64,000 nucleotides of DNA from Porticoccus sp002390525 (GTDB lineage Bacteria > Pseudomonadota > Gammaproteobacteria > Pseudomonadales > Porticoccaceae), in assembly GCA_943846655.1 (NCBI GenBank), contig OX044352.1, positions 62,001-126,000 on the forward strand, in the 5' to 3' direction. Below are positions 36,274 to 46,522 of this stretch, piece by piece. Both the position numbers and the translations under genes were made by a program. The notes beneath the pieces were generated by a model. It did no database searches. It was not told where the DNA came from and saw nothing but the letters and a program-made list of their open reading frames with translations. Position 1 is the first letter of the stretch. Every line of letters starts with the position of its first letter.

Positions 36274-39120
36274 AAGAGTAAAGGCTTCTCTATTTTTCTC
36301 AAACTCTTTTTTATCAAATGAAAAACTGTCGCCGCTATCTATTTGAAAAGAATAACCAGATTTAATCATTAGAGAGCTAAATGTATTTAAGATTTCTTTG
36401 TGTGAAATCTTCTGTAGCGCAAATATCAATTTCTCTCTACGATCAAATGTATAATTACGTGTAATTATACACTCCCAGAATTGGGATAAGCTCTCCAATA
36501 AATTTTTAGGCTTTTCCTGTAATCTCAATAAAACTGATTCTTTTTGTTTAAGGAAATCTTCTTCAGTCATGATTTTTAATTTATCAAAAAAGTCTAATAA
36601 AAAATTATCTATCTCTTGTCCCATTCTAATTACTGAGGCCTCGGGTGATTGAATTAATAAACTGACACCTGGAATCCTATCAACTTTCTGATTCACCACA
36701 GCCACTATATAACCCAGTTGTTTTTTTGTGCGCAATTCGTGAAAAAAATCGGATCCTATGAGCTGTTTTAATAAGATTATTGAGGCCTCTTCCTTGGGGC
36801 TATCATTTCGTCCTTGATAATATTTTAGAATAGCCAAATCGTTATGATTGATTGCTAAAGATAAGTTCAATTTTTCTTCTGAACGAATTTTATATATCTG
36901 ATGATCGCCACCGTAGGTCTTATTCTCAAAAAGGCTGACCGTCGGCGGAATGATAGATTTAGCGACTGAAGCTTCTATATTTCCACCTACAAGAAAATCT
37001 GTGGTTGCACCATAAAATATAGTTTGTATGAAATTATTAAATTTGATTATATCAAAATTTAGCATGGCTTCTGAAAGCTCTTCTGGACTCCAAGATTTAG
37101 TATCAATCTGATGAGCTACTTCCCTAACAACCTGCTTATATGGGGAATCTTTTTTTGCATTCTGCCACTCTCTCGTTAACTCTGATTTCAGTCGATAAAA
37201 TAGCTTATCTTCTTGCTCCCGATGTGGTGAAAATAACTCATTGGTAACCTCTTTTATCAAAAAAGGTAATTTGTTATCAAATCCACTCACAAAAATAATT
37301 ATTTTATTTGCCTGCCTAAAAATACCATAATTTAACCCAGCTAGTGTTGCAGCATAATTAGCTTCTTTAAGTTGCTCATTAACGACCCTTAGATATAAAT
37401 CAAGCATAGCAGCATCGTTGGCATTCTTTATTAATGGGATTTTTACTGATGCATAAAATTGAGCTTTGGGAACACCATAGAAATCATCTGGGTAATGCCA
37501 AAGACGATAATTTTCCTTATCAATTAATAATTTTGGTTTACCGGCGGATGAATTTGTTATCTTTGATTTTATTTCAAAGCTATCTGGAACAAACTTGTTT
37601 GGAGGTGGTAATTTTAAGGTATTTGCTAAATCAAACTCTCGAACTTGGTCAGTCTTGAATTTTTTTAAACTATATGGAGCCATATATAAGTTAGATACTT
37701 TATCAGTTTGAACTTCTGGAGATACAAGAGTAATTAAGGAATTATTAAGTTTCATTAAACTAAGTATTTTGTAAATAAGGCCTGGATCAAATTGGTTATG
37801 CAGGTAGGGGCCCCTGATAACTAAATGAGGAGGGTAGTCATGAAGCTGAGAAGAAAGCTGCATAACACGACTACTCGGGCTACTTGCCTCTTTATAACGG
37901 AATGCAGTCTCAGCTAATTTTTTTTGCTCGGCCCAGCGCCATTCTTCTATTCCATTTTGCGAGATGAGGTTGATTTTTTGAAAAATTAAATTAATAATTT
38001 TTTTGAAGTTTTTTGCTCCGTCAGGCGTTAGACTAATACTTATATCAAAAGAGCTTCCATTTAGATCAGATAGGCCTTCTCCAGCCATAAGTCCCTCAGC
38101 CCAACCTCTCTCTTTCAATAAAGATAAAAGACTACCATGACCCTCATCTCCAATTAAGCTGGCAATATAACTAAGGGGTTTTTCTCGATAATAGTCTCGC
38201 ATAGAAGGCAAAGGAAAAGTTACTGTTAATTGACGCCGCTCCTGGATAGGCTCAATATTTAGCAGATAAGGCAATACACCATCTTTAAATAACGGTTGTT
38301 TATGTCTAAATTGTACTTTATCTGTATTTTTTACTTCATTAAATTTTGCAGTAACAACAGATTCCAATTCATCAAGACTTTTAGGAGCAAGAACAACTAG
38401 AGCCATCCTGTTTGCAGAATAATGTTTATTATGGAAACTTAGAAGATCATCTCGAACATTGCTGATCTTCTTATTGGATAAAATATCTAGATTTCCAACA
38501 CTAAATTTTGCTGCAGGGTGGTTTGGATTAACAATCTCAGATAAAACATCTCTTTGTCGACGATAGTCATTTTTTATTCGCGCCATATACTCGGAGTGAA
38601 CTGCATTCATCTCTTGATCAACATACTCAGAGTTAAACAAGGGGGCAATGAAAAATCTTGAGAAGCGATCTAGTGCTGACTCAATACTTTTAGGATCAAT
38701 ATCAAAAAAATAATTTGTATGTTCAAAAGATGTGTATGCATTATGCGAACCTCCGTGCTGACTTATAAAGGACTGATATTCGTCTGGCGCAGGGTATCTA
38801 TCTGTTCCTAAAAACAACATATGTTCAAGAAAATGAGCTAAACCTTGTCGATTTATTGGATCATGAGAACTACCTACAAAGACATCAAGGGATACAGCTG
38901 CCTTGTCGGCTTTCATATCCGAAATAAGCAGTACCTTCATTTTATTTGAGAGTTCTATATAACGGTACTCAGAAGAATCTGGCTTGCTTTTTTCTACTAT
39001 AACTTGGTTAGTTTTTATAAGCTCTTGAGAGTTAATAAAAAAATCTACCGATTCTGAGGCGAGATTTTGAGCTGGGCTAAAAATTAGACTATAAATTAAT
39101 ACTATATATATTTTATTCAT
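36262..39120 (-). CDS. M16-family zinc metalloprotease (pitrilysin/insulinase type)
   Basis: A 952-residue protein in the size class of pitrilysin. A signal peptide (MNKIYIVLIYSLIFSPAQNLAS) points to the periplasm. The inverted zinc site HFLEH is in GLAHFLEHMLFLGTDRYP, with the third ligand Glu in NAVHSEYMARI. C-terminal M16 repeats follow, with FFHELRTKKQLGYIVAV. It would degrade small unfolded peptides. Genome context gives no specific substrate. Confidence 0.92.
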   Translation of the reverse strand: MNKIYIVLIYSLIFSPAQNLASESVDFFINSQELIKTNQVIVEKSKPDSSEYRYIELSNKMKVLLISDMKADKAAVSLDVFVGSSHDPINRQGLAHFLEHMLFLGTDRYPAPDEYQSFISQHGGSHNAYTSFEHTNYFFDIDPKSIESALDRFSRFFIAPLFNSEYVDQEMNAVHSEYMARIKNDYRRQRDVLSEIVNPNHPAAKFSVGNLDILSNKKISNVRDDLLSFHNKHYSANRMALVVLAPKSLDELESVVTAKFNEVKNTDKVQFRHKQPLFKDGVLPYLLNIEPIQERRQLTVTFPLPSMRDYYREKPLSYIASLIGDEGHGSLLSLLKERGWAEGLMAGEGLSDLNGSSFDISISLTPDGAKNFKKIINLIFQKINLISQNGIEEWRWAEQKKLAETAFRYKEASSPSSRVMQLSSQLHDYPPHLVIRGPYLHNQFDPGLIYKILSLMKLNNSLITLVSPEVQTDKVSNLYMAPYSLKKFKTDQVREFDLANTLKLPPPNKFVPDSFEIKSKITNSSAGKPKLLIDKENYRLWHYPDDFYGVPKAQFYASVKIPLIKNANDAAMLDLYLRVVNEQLKEANYAATLAGLNYGIFRQANKIIIFVSGFDNKLPFLIKEVTNELFSPHREQEDKLFYRLKSELTREWQNAKKDSPYKQVVREVAHQIDTKSWSPEELSEAMLNFDIIKFNNFIQTIFYGATTDFLVGGNIEASVAKSIIPPTVSLFENKTYGGDHQIYKIRSEEKLNLSLAINHNDLAILKYYQGRNDSPKEEASIILLKQLIGSDFFHELRTKKQLGYIVAVVNQKVDRIPGVSLLIQSPEASVIRMGQEIDNFLLDFFDKLKIMTEEDFLKQKESVLLRLQEKPKNLLESLSQFWECIITRNYTFDRREKLIFALQKISHKEILNTFSSLMIKSGYSFQIDSGDSFSFDKKEFEKNREAFTLHTK

Positions 39121-39142
39121 CTAGAAGCACATTAAAAAAGAA

Positions 39143-40213
39143 TCAATTTTGGTTATTAGGAGGCATACTTGGATTTGGCCATGCGCCATAAAGAGCTTTA
39201 ACTAGTGTTGCTAAAGGGATTGAAAAAAATACACCCCAAAATCCCCATATTCCTCCAAATAAAATTACAGCAAGTATAATTGATACTGGATGCAAATTCA
39301 CTGCCTCTGAAAATAATAAAGGTACTAAAACATTACCATCTAGAGCTTGAATTATTGCGTAAGCTCCTAGTAAAAAAAATAGATCTCCCTCCCAGCCCCA
39401 CTGAAGATAGGCCACCATAACTACTGGGATAGAAACAAGAAGAGCACCTATATACGGAACGATAACTGACAATCCAACTAATAAAGCAAGAAGTGCGGCA
39501 TAATTTAACCCAAAAAATAAAAATGTTACATAACTAACAAAACCAACGATTACTATCTCGATTGCTTTTCCACGGACATAGTTAGCCATTTGAAAGTTCA
39601 TTTCTTTCCATATTTTCCACATCATAGGGCGCTTAAGGGGAAGAAGATTAGATAAAAAGCTTAGTAGCTTTTCTTTATCTTTCAGCATAAAAAAAACTAG
39701 TAAAGGCACTAATACGACATACAGAACTAGCGCTAAAATACTTGGAAATGTTTCAAATGAAAAACTTACTAAATTTTGCGCAATACCACCAAGTTCTTTT
39801 GATGCTTGTGCCAATAGATCACTTGTTTGATTTTCAGAAAAAATTTTAGGAAATTTTTCAGACAGTAAAGAAAGTAACCCCTGAGACTGATCGACCATAG
39901 CAGGAACCTTTTCGACTAAATTTAATGATTGTCGGCCTATCAATGGTAAAAAAATAATTAAAACTGCTGAAAAAGTTCCAATAAAAAATAAAAATACACT
40001 TATTACTGCAACTATTCTGGGAATACCCAAAAGGGTCAAGCGGTTTACCCCCCCTTGCAATAAGAAAGCAAAAATAAGTGCTGCAATGAAAGGCGCTATT
40101 ATTTGACCAAGTGTTATTAATACCACCAAAGCAGAAATTAACAATACGGCTAATAAAACTGTCTCTTCCTCGCCAAAATAACGGTTAATCCATCTACCTA
40201 ATACTTTCAACAT
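39143..40213 (-). CDS. perM: AI-2E family transporter (PerM-like permease)
   Basis: About 356 residues with roughly eight membrane segments; FVSYVTFLFFGLNYAALLAL, GLSVIVPYIGALLVS and the C-terminal GGIWGFWGVFFSIPLATLVKALY are family signatures. ATG 40213 is chosen because GGAGA lies six bases ahead; a 20-codon upstream extension has no such site. In Pseudomonas a perM-like gene is near bepA and nadA too. Substrate unknown. Confidence 0.9.
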   Translation of the reverse strand: MLKVLGRWINRYFGEEETVLLAVLLISALVVLITLGQIIAPFIAALIFAFLLQGGVNRLTLLGIPRIVAVISVFLFFIGTFSAVLIIFLPLIGRQSLNLVEKVPAMVDQSQGLLSLLSEKFPKIFSENQTSDLLAQASKELGGIAQNLVSFSFETFPSILALVLYVVLVPLLVFFMLKDKEKLLSFLSNLLPLKRPMMWKIWKEMNFQMANYVRGKAIEIVIVGFVSYVTFLFFGLNYAALLALLVGLSVIVPYIGALLVSIPVVMVAYLQWGWEGDLFFLLGAYAIIQALDGNVLVPLLFSEAVNLHPVSIILAVILFGGIWGFWGVFFSIPLATLVKALYGAWPNPSMPPNNQN

Positions 40214-40399
40214 GAAACTCTCCAATCTTGTCATTAGATAATACATGCAATAAGGTACGAGATCACTAATCAAGCTATAATAATATTACTTAAGTTTTCT
40301 AAATCTTCGTGCCTTAGTTGTTAAAGTGTATCTATTGTTATAGATTTAATTTTATAATTAAAGTTACACATACAGTCCTATTGCCGCATATCAATCAAA

Positions 40400-41866
40400 A
40401 TGAACAAGTTAATAACACTTTTTAACCATTTTCGGTATTTGATACTAATTTTTTTAGTCTTACTAGTTGTAGTTAGGCCAGCTTTGAGTGCTGAAATCAA
40501 TCTTCCCCTACTAGGGGACGAGTCATCAAGTAATATTTCGCCACAAAAAGAGTTTGAATTAGGCCGAGCTTGGCTTAAAGCTTATCGAAGTAGAGTTAAT
40601 GAAAATCATGATCCGCTTTTAAGAAATTACTTAGAAAAACTAATCAGCAAATTAGCGTCTAAAAGCCGTCTGGAGGATCGGCGTATTGAGCTTATTGTTA
40701 TAAATAATTCAACACTAAACGCTTTTGCAGTGCCTGGAGGAATAATTGGAGTTCATACAGGATTATTTCTGTATGCAAAAACCGAGGATGAATTGGCATC
40801 GGTTATTGCGCATGAGATTGCTCATCTAAGTCAAAGACACTTTGCCCGTCGCTTAAATCAACAAAAGAAAAATAGAGTTGTAAGTATGGCAGGTTTGCTT
40901 GCGAGCCTCATTTTGTCAGCAACAGCTGGTAGTGATGCAGGTATGGCTGGCTTAAGTGCAACGCAAACTATGGGAATGAATACAGCTTTAAGATACAGCA
41001 GACAAAATGAACGGGAAGCTGATAGATTAGGTCTCCAAACAATGATTGCCTCAGGAATGAACCCAAGTGCTATGTCCTCTATGTTCGAAGGAATGTTAAA
41101 ACTAAGCAGACATGCAAGTAGCAAGATCCCTGAATTTCTGAGGAGCCACCCACTTACACAAGATAGAGTTGTTGATGCAAAAAATAGAATAAATCAACTC
41201 AAGGTTAAAAATTATTCTGACAATTTTGAATTTCATTTGATGCGAGCCAGAGCAATTATTGCAATCAAGGAAGACCCTAATTTATCGCTAAACTACTTCA
41301 AAAACCAATTGAGTGATACAGGGAAGAATAAAAATGCTGCGATCTATGGTGTGGCTCTCTCAAATATGGCTATGAGGAATTTCACAACAACAGATAAATT
41401 AATTAATAAACTAATGAAAATATCACCAAATGAGCTCCTTTATAAAATGGCTCAGATTGAGAGTTATCGAAATCAAGAAAAATATACTACTGCAATCGAA
41501 AAAACTCTTTCACTTCTAAAATATGATACTAAAAGCTACCCTTTACGTATGTCTCTGGCTGAAACATATCTTAAGGCCAATCGTTTTTTTGATTCTGAAA
41601 AAATATTAAACTCATTAAAAAATAGTCACCCAAACAATCCTGAGGTATGGTTTCAACTTGCAGAAGTTCGTGGTCTCTCTGGAGATATACCAGGCGTTCA
41701 CCTGGCGCGATCAGAATATTTTATACTGATTGGTGTCTTTGACAAAGCAAGAGATCAATTAATGTATGCAAGAAAATTATTGGTCAATGACTACAATAAA
41801 AAATTATTGATTGATCAAAGGCTTAAAAATTTAGAGAAGATTGAAGAAGATATAAAGAACTTATAG
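40400..41866 (+). CDS. bepA: M48-family periplasmic metalloprotease/chaperone, BepA-like
   Basis: A 488-residue protein with a signal peptide (about 1-30), zinc site HEIAH in IAHEIAHLSQRHFARR, the third ligand Glu in NEREADRLGLQ and a C-terminal TPR half. BepA assists outer-membrane protein LptD assembly and degrades stalled substrates. Divergent from perM; its stop codon abuts the nadA stop. Confidence 0.93.
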   Translation: MNKLITLFNHFRYLILIFLVLLVVVRPALSAEINLPLLGDESSSNISPQKEFELGRAWLKAYRSRVNENHDPLLRNYLEKLISKLASKSRLEDRRIELIVINNSTLNAFAVPGGIIGVHTGLFLYAKTEDELASVIAHEIAHLSQRHFARRLNQQKKNRVVSMAGLLASLILSATAGSDAGMAGLSATQTMGMNTALRYSRQNEREADRLGLQTMIASGMNPSAMSSMFEGMLKLSRHASSKIPEFLRSHPLTQDRVVDAKNRINQLKVKNYSDNFEFHLMRARAIIAIKEDPNLSLNYFKNQLSDTGKNKNAAIYGVALSNMAMRNFTTTDKLINKLMKISPNELLYKMAQIESYRNQEKYTTAIEKTLSLLKYDTKSYPLRMSLAETYLKANRFFDSEKILNSLKNSHPNNPEVWFQLAEVRGLSGDIPGVHLARSEYFILIGVFDKARDQLMYARKLLVNDYNKKLLIDQRLKNLEKIEEDIKNL

Positions 41867-42943
41867 TTACTCGTCACGAAAATTTAACATTCTTTGTAAT
41901 GAACTCATTGCTTTTATGCTAGTACTTTTTTCTACAAATATCTCATTCTCATTTAGCTCTAAAGAATTCATCAAGTTCTTAAGATCATTTAACCCCATCC
42001 AGGGACAATTTGCACAACTTCGACAGGTAGCGCCTTGTCCAGCAGTAGGAGCAATTATAAGCTCTTTATTAGGACATGCTTGCTGCATCTTATAAAATAT
42101 ACCCGAGTCAGTTGCTACGATCATTTGTTGATTAGGTAGATTCTTCGAGGCCTCAATTAGTTGTGAAGTTGAACCAACAAAATCTGCCATATCAATCATG
42201 GCTTCAGGAGACTCTGGATGGACAAGCAATGCAGCATCGGGGTATACATTTTTTAACTCAATAATTCCTTTTGACTTAAACTCTTCATGCACAATACAAC
42301 TTCCATTCCACATAAGCATATCAGCACCAGTTTTTTTCTGAATATAACTACCTAGATACTTATCTGGCGCCCAAAGTATTTTCTTTCCGCAGCTATCAAG
42401 ATACTCAATAACATTTACAGCTATACTAGAAGTAACTACCCAGTCAGCTTTTGCCTTTACAGCAGCTGATGTATTTGCGTAAACAACTATAATTCTATCA
42501 GGATTTTGATCGCAAAATTCACTAAAATCATCCACAGGACATCCAATATCTAAAGAACATGTTGCTTCAAGCGTAGGCATCAAAACTTTTTTTTCTGGCG
42601 TTAAAATTTTAGCTGTTTCTCCCATAAACTTTACACCTGCAACTACTAGTACAGTGGCCTGATGTGTGCTGCCAAATCTTGCCATCTCTAGCGAGTCAGA
42701 AACAATTCCGCCCGTTTCTTCTGCCAAAGCTTGAATCGATGGATCGGTATAATAGTGAGCAACTATTACTGCATTTCTATCTTTCAATAGTTGCTTAATT
42801 CTATTCCTGTACAAACCTTCTTCCTGGGTGGAGGGTCTTGGTTGGGCATATATAGATTTAAGATGAGACTCAATAATCTGATCAGTCTTCGATGTAGGCG
42901 TAAAGCTTAGATTTTTTTGATGCTGGTTAAGAGGTGTATTCAT
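41867..42943 (-). CDS. nadA: Quinolinate synthase A
   Basis: About 358 residues. Condenses iminoaspartate with dihydroxyacetone phosphate to quinolinate for NAD. Three Fe-S cysteines lie in ATCSLDIGCP and TAGQGATCRSCANCPWM; the AHYYTDPSIQALAEETGG box is typical. ATG 42943 is preferred over a TTG two codons earlier. Downstream of tRNA-Lys on the same strand, as in Pseudomonas. Confidence 0.97.
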   Translation of the reverse strand: MNTPLNQHQKNLSFTPTSKTDQIIESHLKSIYAQPRPSTQEEGLYRNRIKQLLKDRNAVIVAHYYTDPSIQALAEETGGIVSDSLEMARFGSTHQATVLVVAGVKFMGETAKILTPEKKVLMPTLEATCSLDIGCPVDDFSEFCDQNPDRIIVVYANTSAAVKAKADWVVTSSIAVNVIEYLDSCGKKILWAPDKYLGSYIQKKTGADMLMWNGSCIVHEEFKSKGIIELKNVYPDAALLVHPESPEAMIDMADFVGSTSQLIEASKNLPNQQMIVATDSGIFYKMQQACPNKELIIAPTAGQGATCRSCANCPWMGLNDLKNLMNSLELNENEIFVEKSTSIKAMSSLQRMLNFRDE

Positions 42944-43038
42944 AATCAATTTTCAATAGAAGCTCATTTGTAATTTTAACATATATCTAATATGCACAAA
43001 AAATAAGTCTGACCATAGAAATTAAGAAGCTTTATATA

Positions 43039-43114
43039 TGGTGGGTCGTGTTGGGTTCGAACCAACGACCAATTCCTTAAAAGGGAACTGCTCTACCAAC
43101 TGAGCTAACGACCC
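43039..43114 (-). tRNA. tRNA-Lys (anticodon TTT)
   Basis: A 76-nt cloverleaf on the minus strand: GGGTCGT acceptor, D arm TAGCTCAGTTGGTAGAGCA, anticodon loop CTTTTAA (TTT), T arm with GTTCGAACC, discriminator A and encoded CCA. It lies between cpoB and nadA, its conserved place in related genomes. Confidence 0.97.
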
Positions 43115-43222
43115 GCTTGAAGAGACGGTTATCTTACTCATGAACAATGAAAAATCAAGTGTTAATTGAACTGTCAGTCTCCGACCGAAAGGTTCGTTAG
43201 TTGGACTCATTGTCTACCAAAA

Positions 43223-44008
43223 CTAAAAATTTTCAGCTATAAAGTTTCGAGCTAATATAGCAGTGTTGGTATTTCCATCTGTAATACTATTAATTATTTT
43301 CTTAGCTTTCACTTTATCGCCTTGCATAAAATAAACCTGTCCTAATTTAAACGTCGCATCGGGATATTTAAGGTGTTTTGGATAGTCCTGATGAACTGTT
43401 AAAAATGCTTCATGAGCTAGACTTAGCTGACTTTGGAGTAAATATATTTCACCAAGCCAATAATATGCATTGGCGGCATAAGTTCCATTTGGGTATTTAA
43501 TATCATGAGATTTAAAACCTGAAATAGCTTTGTCTATGTTACCTGACTTTAAATTCGCATAAGCATTATCATAGTATTCCTTCTCTTCTTTTGATAGAAG
43601 CAAAGGAAGCTTATTTTTATCGTCTATTATGCTGGTTGTAGTCTCTATAATTTTATTATTATCTATCTCTGAAGAATTATTTGCATATCCAGATTGACTG
43701 GATAACCTTTGGTCTAAATTTTGATAATTATCTTTCTGCTGTTTAGATATAAGGTCAACTTCATTTTTAAGTTCTTCAACTATACCTCTAAGAGATCTTA
43801 CCTCTTGTTTGAGTAGTTGTGTCTGATAATGAGCATCGATATTTATAGATTGGGACATAGATTTGTTGATAATATGATTATTTTTATTCGAATTATTTTT
43901 GATATTTTCAACTGGTGCTGCAGCTATAATGACAGTCGAAAAAATCATTCCATATATTAGAATAAGGCCATTTATAAAATAGCATATCAATGAATTTATA
44001 GTTTTCAT
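43223..44008 (-). CDS. cpoB: Cell division coordinator CpoB (YbgF)
   Basis: About 261 residues. Signal peptide (about 1-32), a coiled-coil stretch (QTQLLKQEVRSLRGIVEELK) and a C-terminal TPR domain (AYYWLGEIYLLQSQLSLAHE, ATFKLGQVYFMQGDKVKA). It coordinates outer-membrane constriction with septal wall synthesis in the Tol-Pal system. ATG 44008 removes an overlap with pal and starts the signal peptide properly. Confidence 0.92.
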   Translation of the reverse strand: MKTINSLICYFINGLILIYGMIFSTVIIAAAPVENIKNNSNKNNHIINKSMSQSINIDAHYQTQLLKQEVRSLRGIVEELKNEVDLISKQQKDNYQNLDQRLSSQSGYANNSSEIDNNKIIETTTSIIDDKNKLPLLLSKEEKEYYDNAYANLKSGNIDKAISGFKSHDIKYPNGTYAANAYYWLGEIYLLQSQLSLAHEAFLTVHQDYPKHLKYPDATFKLGQVYFMQGDKVKAKKIINSITDGNTNTAILARNFIAENF

Positions 44009-44031
44009 AAGAAAATATTTGATATTTGATA

Positions 44032-44520
44032 TTATTTTAATTCTACTCTTCGATTCATAGCCCATGAATCCTCATTACTACCAGAGGAAGCTGCTTTTTC
44101 TTCACCATAACTAATAACTTCAATTAGCGAGCTACTCACGCCTTCTTGGATTAAAAAATCTCGAACAACATTTCCTCTATTTTCTCCTAAAGCCATATTA
44201 TATTCGCGACTACCACGTTCATCTGCATGCCCAAGCAAACGAATTTTAGCTGGATTTGAACGTAAACTTTGCGCATGAAGTCTAAGGGCTGATCGTGCCT
44301 CAGAGCTGAGCATTACTTTATCAAATTCAAAATAAAATACACGAGGAACTTTGATATCTGTTTTTAAGGTAGAGCCCTGTATCGAGTTATTTTTTATAGA
44401 TCCAGTTGTAATGCGGTCATCAGTCATAGTAGCTACACTATTGTTCTTTGTTATTGAACAACCCACTAGAGATAATGACAAGACTATAGTGGCCAAACTA
44501 TATTTATAAATTTTTTTCAT
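44032..44520 (-). CDS. pal: Peptidoglycan-associated lipoprotein Pal
   Basis: A 162-residue lipoprotein; lipobox LVGC at about 18-21, then an OmpA-like peptidoglycan-binding domain with LLGHADERGSREYNMALGEN and NRRVEL at the end. It ties the outer membrane to the wall and binds TolB. Confidence 0.96.
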   Translation of the reverse strand: MKKIYKYSLATIVLSLSLVGCSITKNNSVATMTDDRITTGSIKNNSIQGSTLKTDIKVPRVFYFEFDKVMLSSEARSALRLHAQSLRSNPAKIRLLGHADERGSREYNMALGENRGNVVRDFLIQEGVSSSLIEVISYGEEKAASSGSNEDSWAMNRRVELK

Positions 44521-44586
44521 TTTTTGTTTTTCCTTTTTAACAATATTTTGCTTTATTAGACGACATATACCGAATTTAGTTCTATT

Positions 44587-45864
44587 TTATTTTGGTGACC
44601 AAGCTGGTTCACGGACGTCTCCCTGTTTACTTGGGAGAAGAAATTTTACTCCTGCATCAAGAGAAACAGCTGCTAAAACTCCTCTATTATTTATCTTTGT
44701 AGCATAAAGTAGCATAGCACTATTTGGTGAGACTGTGGGTGATTCATCTAAACTAGTATTAGATAAAATTCTTAAATCACCATTTACTAAATCTTGTGTA
44801 GCAATATGAAATTGATGAGCACTTCTATGAATCATCACTAAAGTTCTGCCATTACTAGCTAGCCTGGGCCTAGCATTATATGATCCTCGGAAAGTTAGGC
44901 GTTGCACTTCTCCATTTTTGAGGGTTAATCTATATATTTGTGGTGATCCACCTCTATCTGAGGTAAAAACAAGAGATTTACTATCCGGTGCCCAATTAGG
45001 TTCGGTATCGATTGCAAAATGATTTGTGTGACGTATAAATTTTTCTTTTCTTAGATCAAAAGTATAAATCTCAGGATTACCATCTTTCGATAAAACTAGT
45101 GCTAATTTTTTTCCGTCAGGTGACCATGATGGGGCTCCATTCAATCCTCTAAAGTTGGTAAGTTGCTTTCTATTAGCATTAGCTAAATTCTGACGAAATA
45201 CTGCTGGTCTTCCTGTTTCAAAAGAAACATAAACTAACTCTTTTGCATCAGGAGACCAAGAAGGAGACATAATAGGGTGATTAGACTCAAGTATTAGTCT
45301 TTCTCTAGCGCCGTCAACATCGGATACCATAAGTTTGTATAATGTTTTGTTGTTTGATTTTAAGGATGTCACATACGCAACCTTGGTAGAAAATGCACCT
45401 TCAATTCCTGTTATAGCCTCATATACCTCGTCGCTTATATGATGAGATAGATCCCTTAGTTGGCCTTTAGATCCTTTTGCAATCTTCGTAAAGACTAATC
45501 TTGAGCTGTGCACCTCCAACAAACTGTACGTAATCTCGTAAAAATCGCCGCTTAATATTAAGCTTCCAATAACTAGATATTCAGCTCCTAGGATTTTCCA
45601 ATCACGAAAATATATATCTTTTATCGTACCTGGAAATGACAACATATTTTTTCTTGAAATAGGATCAAAAAGACCACTTCTTTTAAGATTATCTTCGATA
45701 ATTCTACTTGTATCTTCAGGAAGTTGATTTCCATAAAAAGATAATGGAGCAATAGCTATTTTTGTCGGATTGTCAATTCCCTTTGTAATATTAATAGATA
45801 GCTCAGCCGATGCTGATAAAGAAATAAAGGCAAATAGAATTATAATCAAATTAATTTTTTTCAA
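44587..45864 (-). CDS. tolB: Tol-Pal system beta-propeller protein TolB
   Basis: A 425-residue periplasmic protein with a signal peptide (1-20), an N-terminal alpha/beta domain and repeated WSPDGK/WAPDSK propeller blades. Binds Pal and the TolA C-terminus. It starts 4 bp after the tolA stop. Confidence 0.97.
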   Translation of the reverse strand: MKKINLIIILFAFISLSASAELSINITKGIDNPTKIAIAPLSFYGNQLPEDTSRIIEDNLKRSGLFDPISRKNMLSFPGTIKDIYFRDWKILGAEYLVIGSLILSGDFYEITYSLLEVHSSRLVFTKIAKGSKGQLRDLSHHISDEVYEAITGIEGAFSTKVAYVTSLKSNNKTLYKLMVSDVDGARERLILESNHPIMSPSWSPDAKELVYVSFETGRPAVFRQNLANANRKQLTNFRGLNGAPSWSPDGKKLALVLSKDGNPEIYTFDLRKEKFIRHTNHFAIDTEPNWAPDSKSLVFTSDRGGSPQIYRLTLKNGEVQRLTFRGSYNARPRLASNGRTLVMIHRSAHQFHIATQDLVNGDLRILSNTSLDESPTVSPNSAMLLYATKINNRGVLAAVSLDAGVKFLLPSKQGDVREPAWSPK

Positions 45865-45868
45865 TTTA

Positions 45869-46522
45869 TTACAACCTCAAATCATTTGGTTTAAAAACTA
45901 ACTGTAATTTCCTGAAATTTTTCTCAAATGTCTGGATATCTAATTGCTGTAACTTATCAAAACTACCAACTTTGTAAACAGCCTGCTCTGCTGATCTATC
46001 AAAGGCAATATTCCCACTTGTTTTGAGTAGCTTCACGCTTATAACTTGGCCTGTTGGAACTAATCTAATTAGTAATTTTGATTCCATTCCTCTTCTTGCA
46101 CTGGGCGGTCTGTTCCAGTTAGCCTCTATTCTTTCAATTATGTATGCAGAATAGCTAGATACTATTTTTTTATTCTCTAGTTCTAATTGCTTGCTTGCTT
46201 GCAGGCTTTTCGTTTCTTGCTCATCAAGAATTTTATGTTTTATTTTATTTTCATTATTTTTTTTAGGTTTAGGTTTAGGTTTAGGTTTAGGTTTAGGTTT
46301 AGGTTTAGGTTTAGGTTTAGGTTTAGGTTGTATTTTTTTTTTAATTTTTTCATCCAGATTTACCAGCTTGGCTTGCAAATACTTTGGGGGCGATACCTTT
46401 TGTATTTTTATCCCTTCGTCCCATTTATTAAAAAGAAAATAAATTACAACTAAATGCAGAATTAGACTCAAAGATATAGCCAAAATAAGTGAAGTGAGTC
46501 TAGTAAAGAATAAAATATTCAA
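45869..46522 (-). CDS. tolA: Tol-Pal system protein TolA (short)
   Basis: A 217-residue protein with one N-terminal membrane helix (about 10-32), a KP-rich linker (about 63-90) made by a perfect DNA hexamer repeat, a short charged stretch and a C-terminal TolA/TonB-like domain (YIIERIEANWNRPPSARRGM). It links the TolQR motor to Pal/TolB. Much shorter than E. coli TolA (421), mainly because the long alanine/lysine helix is replaced by the KP stretch. ATGA overlap with tolR. Confidence 0.9.
   Translation of the reverse strand: MNILFFTRLTSLILAISLSLILHLVVIYFLFNKWDEGIKIQKVSPPKYLQAKLVNLDEKIKKKIQPKPKPKPKPKPKPKPKPKPKPKKNNENKIKHKILDEQETKSLQASKQLELENKKIVSSYSAYIIERIEANWNRPPSARRGMESKLLIRLVPTGQVISVKLLKTSGNIAFDRSAEQAVYKVGSFDKLQQLDIQTFEKNFRKLQLVFKPNDLRL
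46265..46330. repeat. Hexanucleotide repeat (AGGTTT)n within tolA
   Basis: Ten perfect AGGTTT units (46265-46324) plus a variant AGGTTG, coding Lys-Pro on the minus strand. The unit is two codons long, so gain or loss of units keeps the frame. Confidence 0.95.

Noticed and set aside
43022..43210. A 62-residue minus-strand ORF
   Set aside because: It reads through tRNA-Lys and has no independent support.
46265..46330. Telomere-like TTTAGG repeats
   Set aside because: The hexamer is a Lys-Pro codon pair inside tolA on a bacterial chromosome segment; no end structure is present.
46187..46453. Plus-strand frames coding FRFRFR or LGLGLG over the tolA repeat
   Set aside because: They are mirror frames of the KP repeat; tolA has homology, operon overlaps and a proper start.
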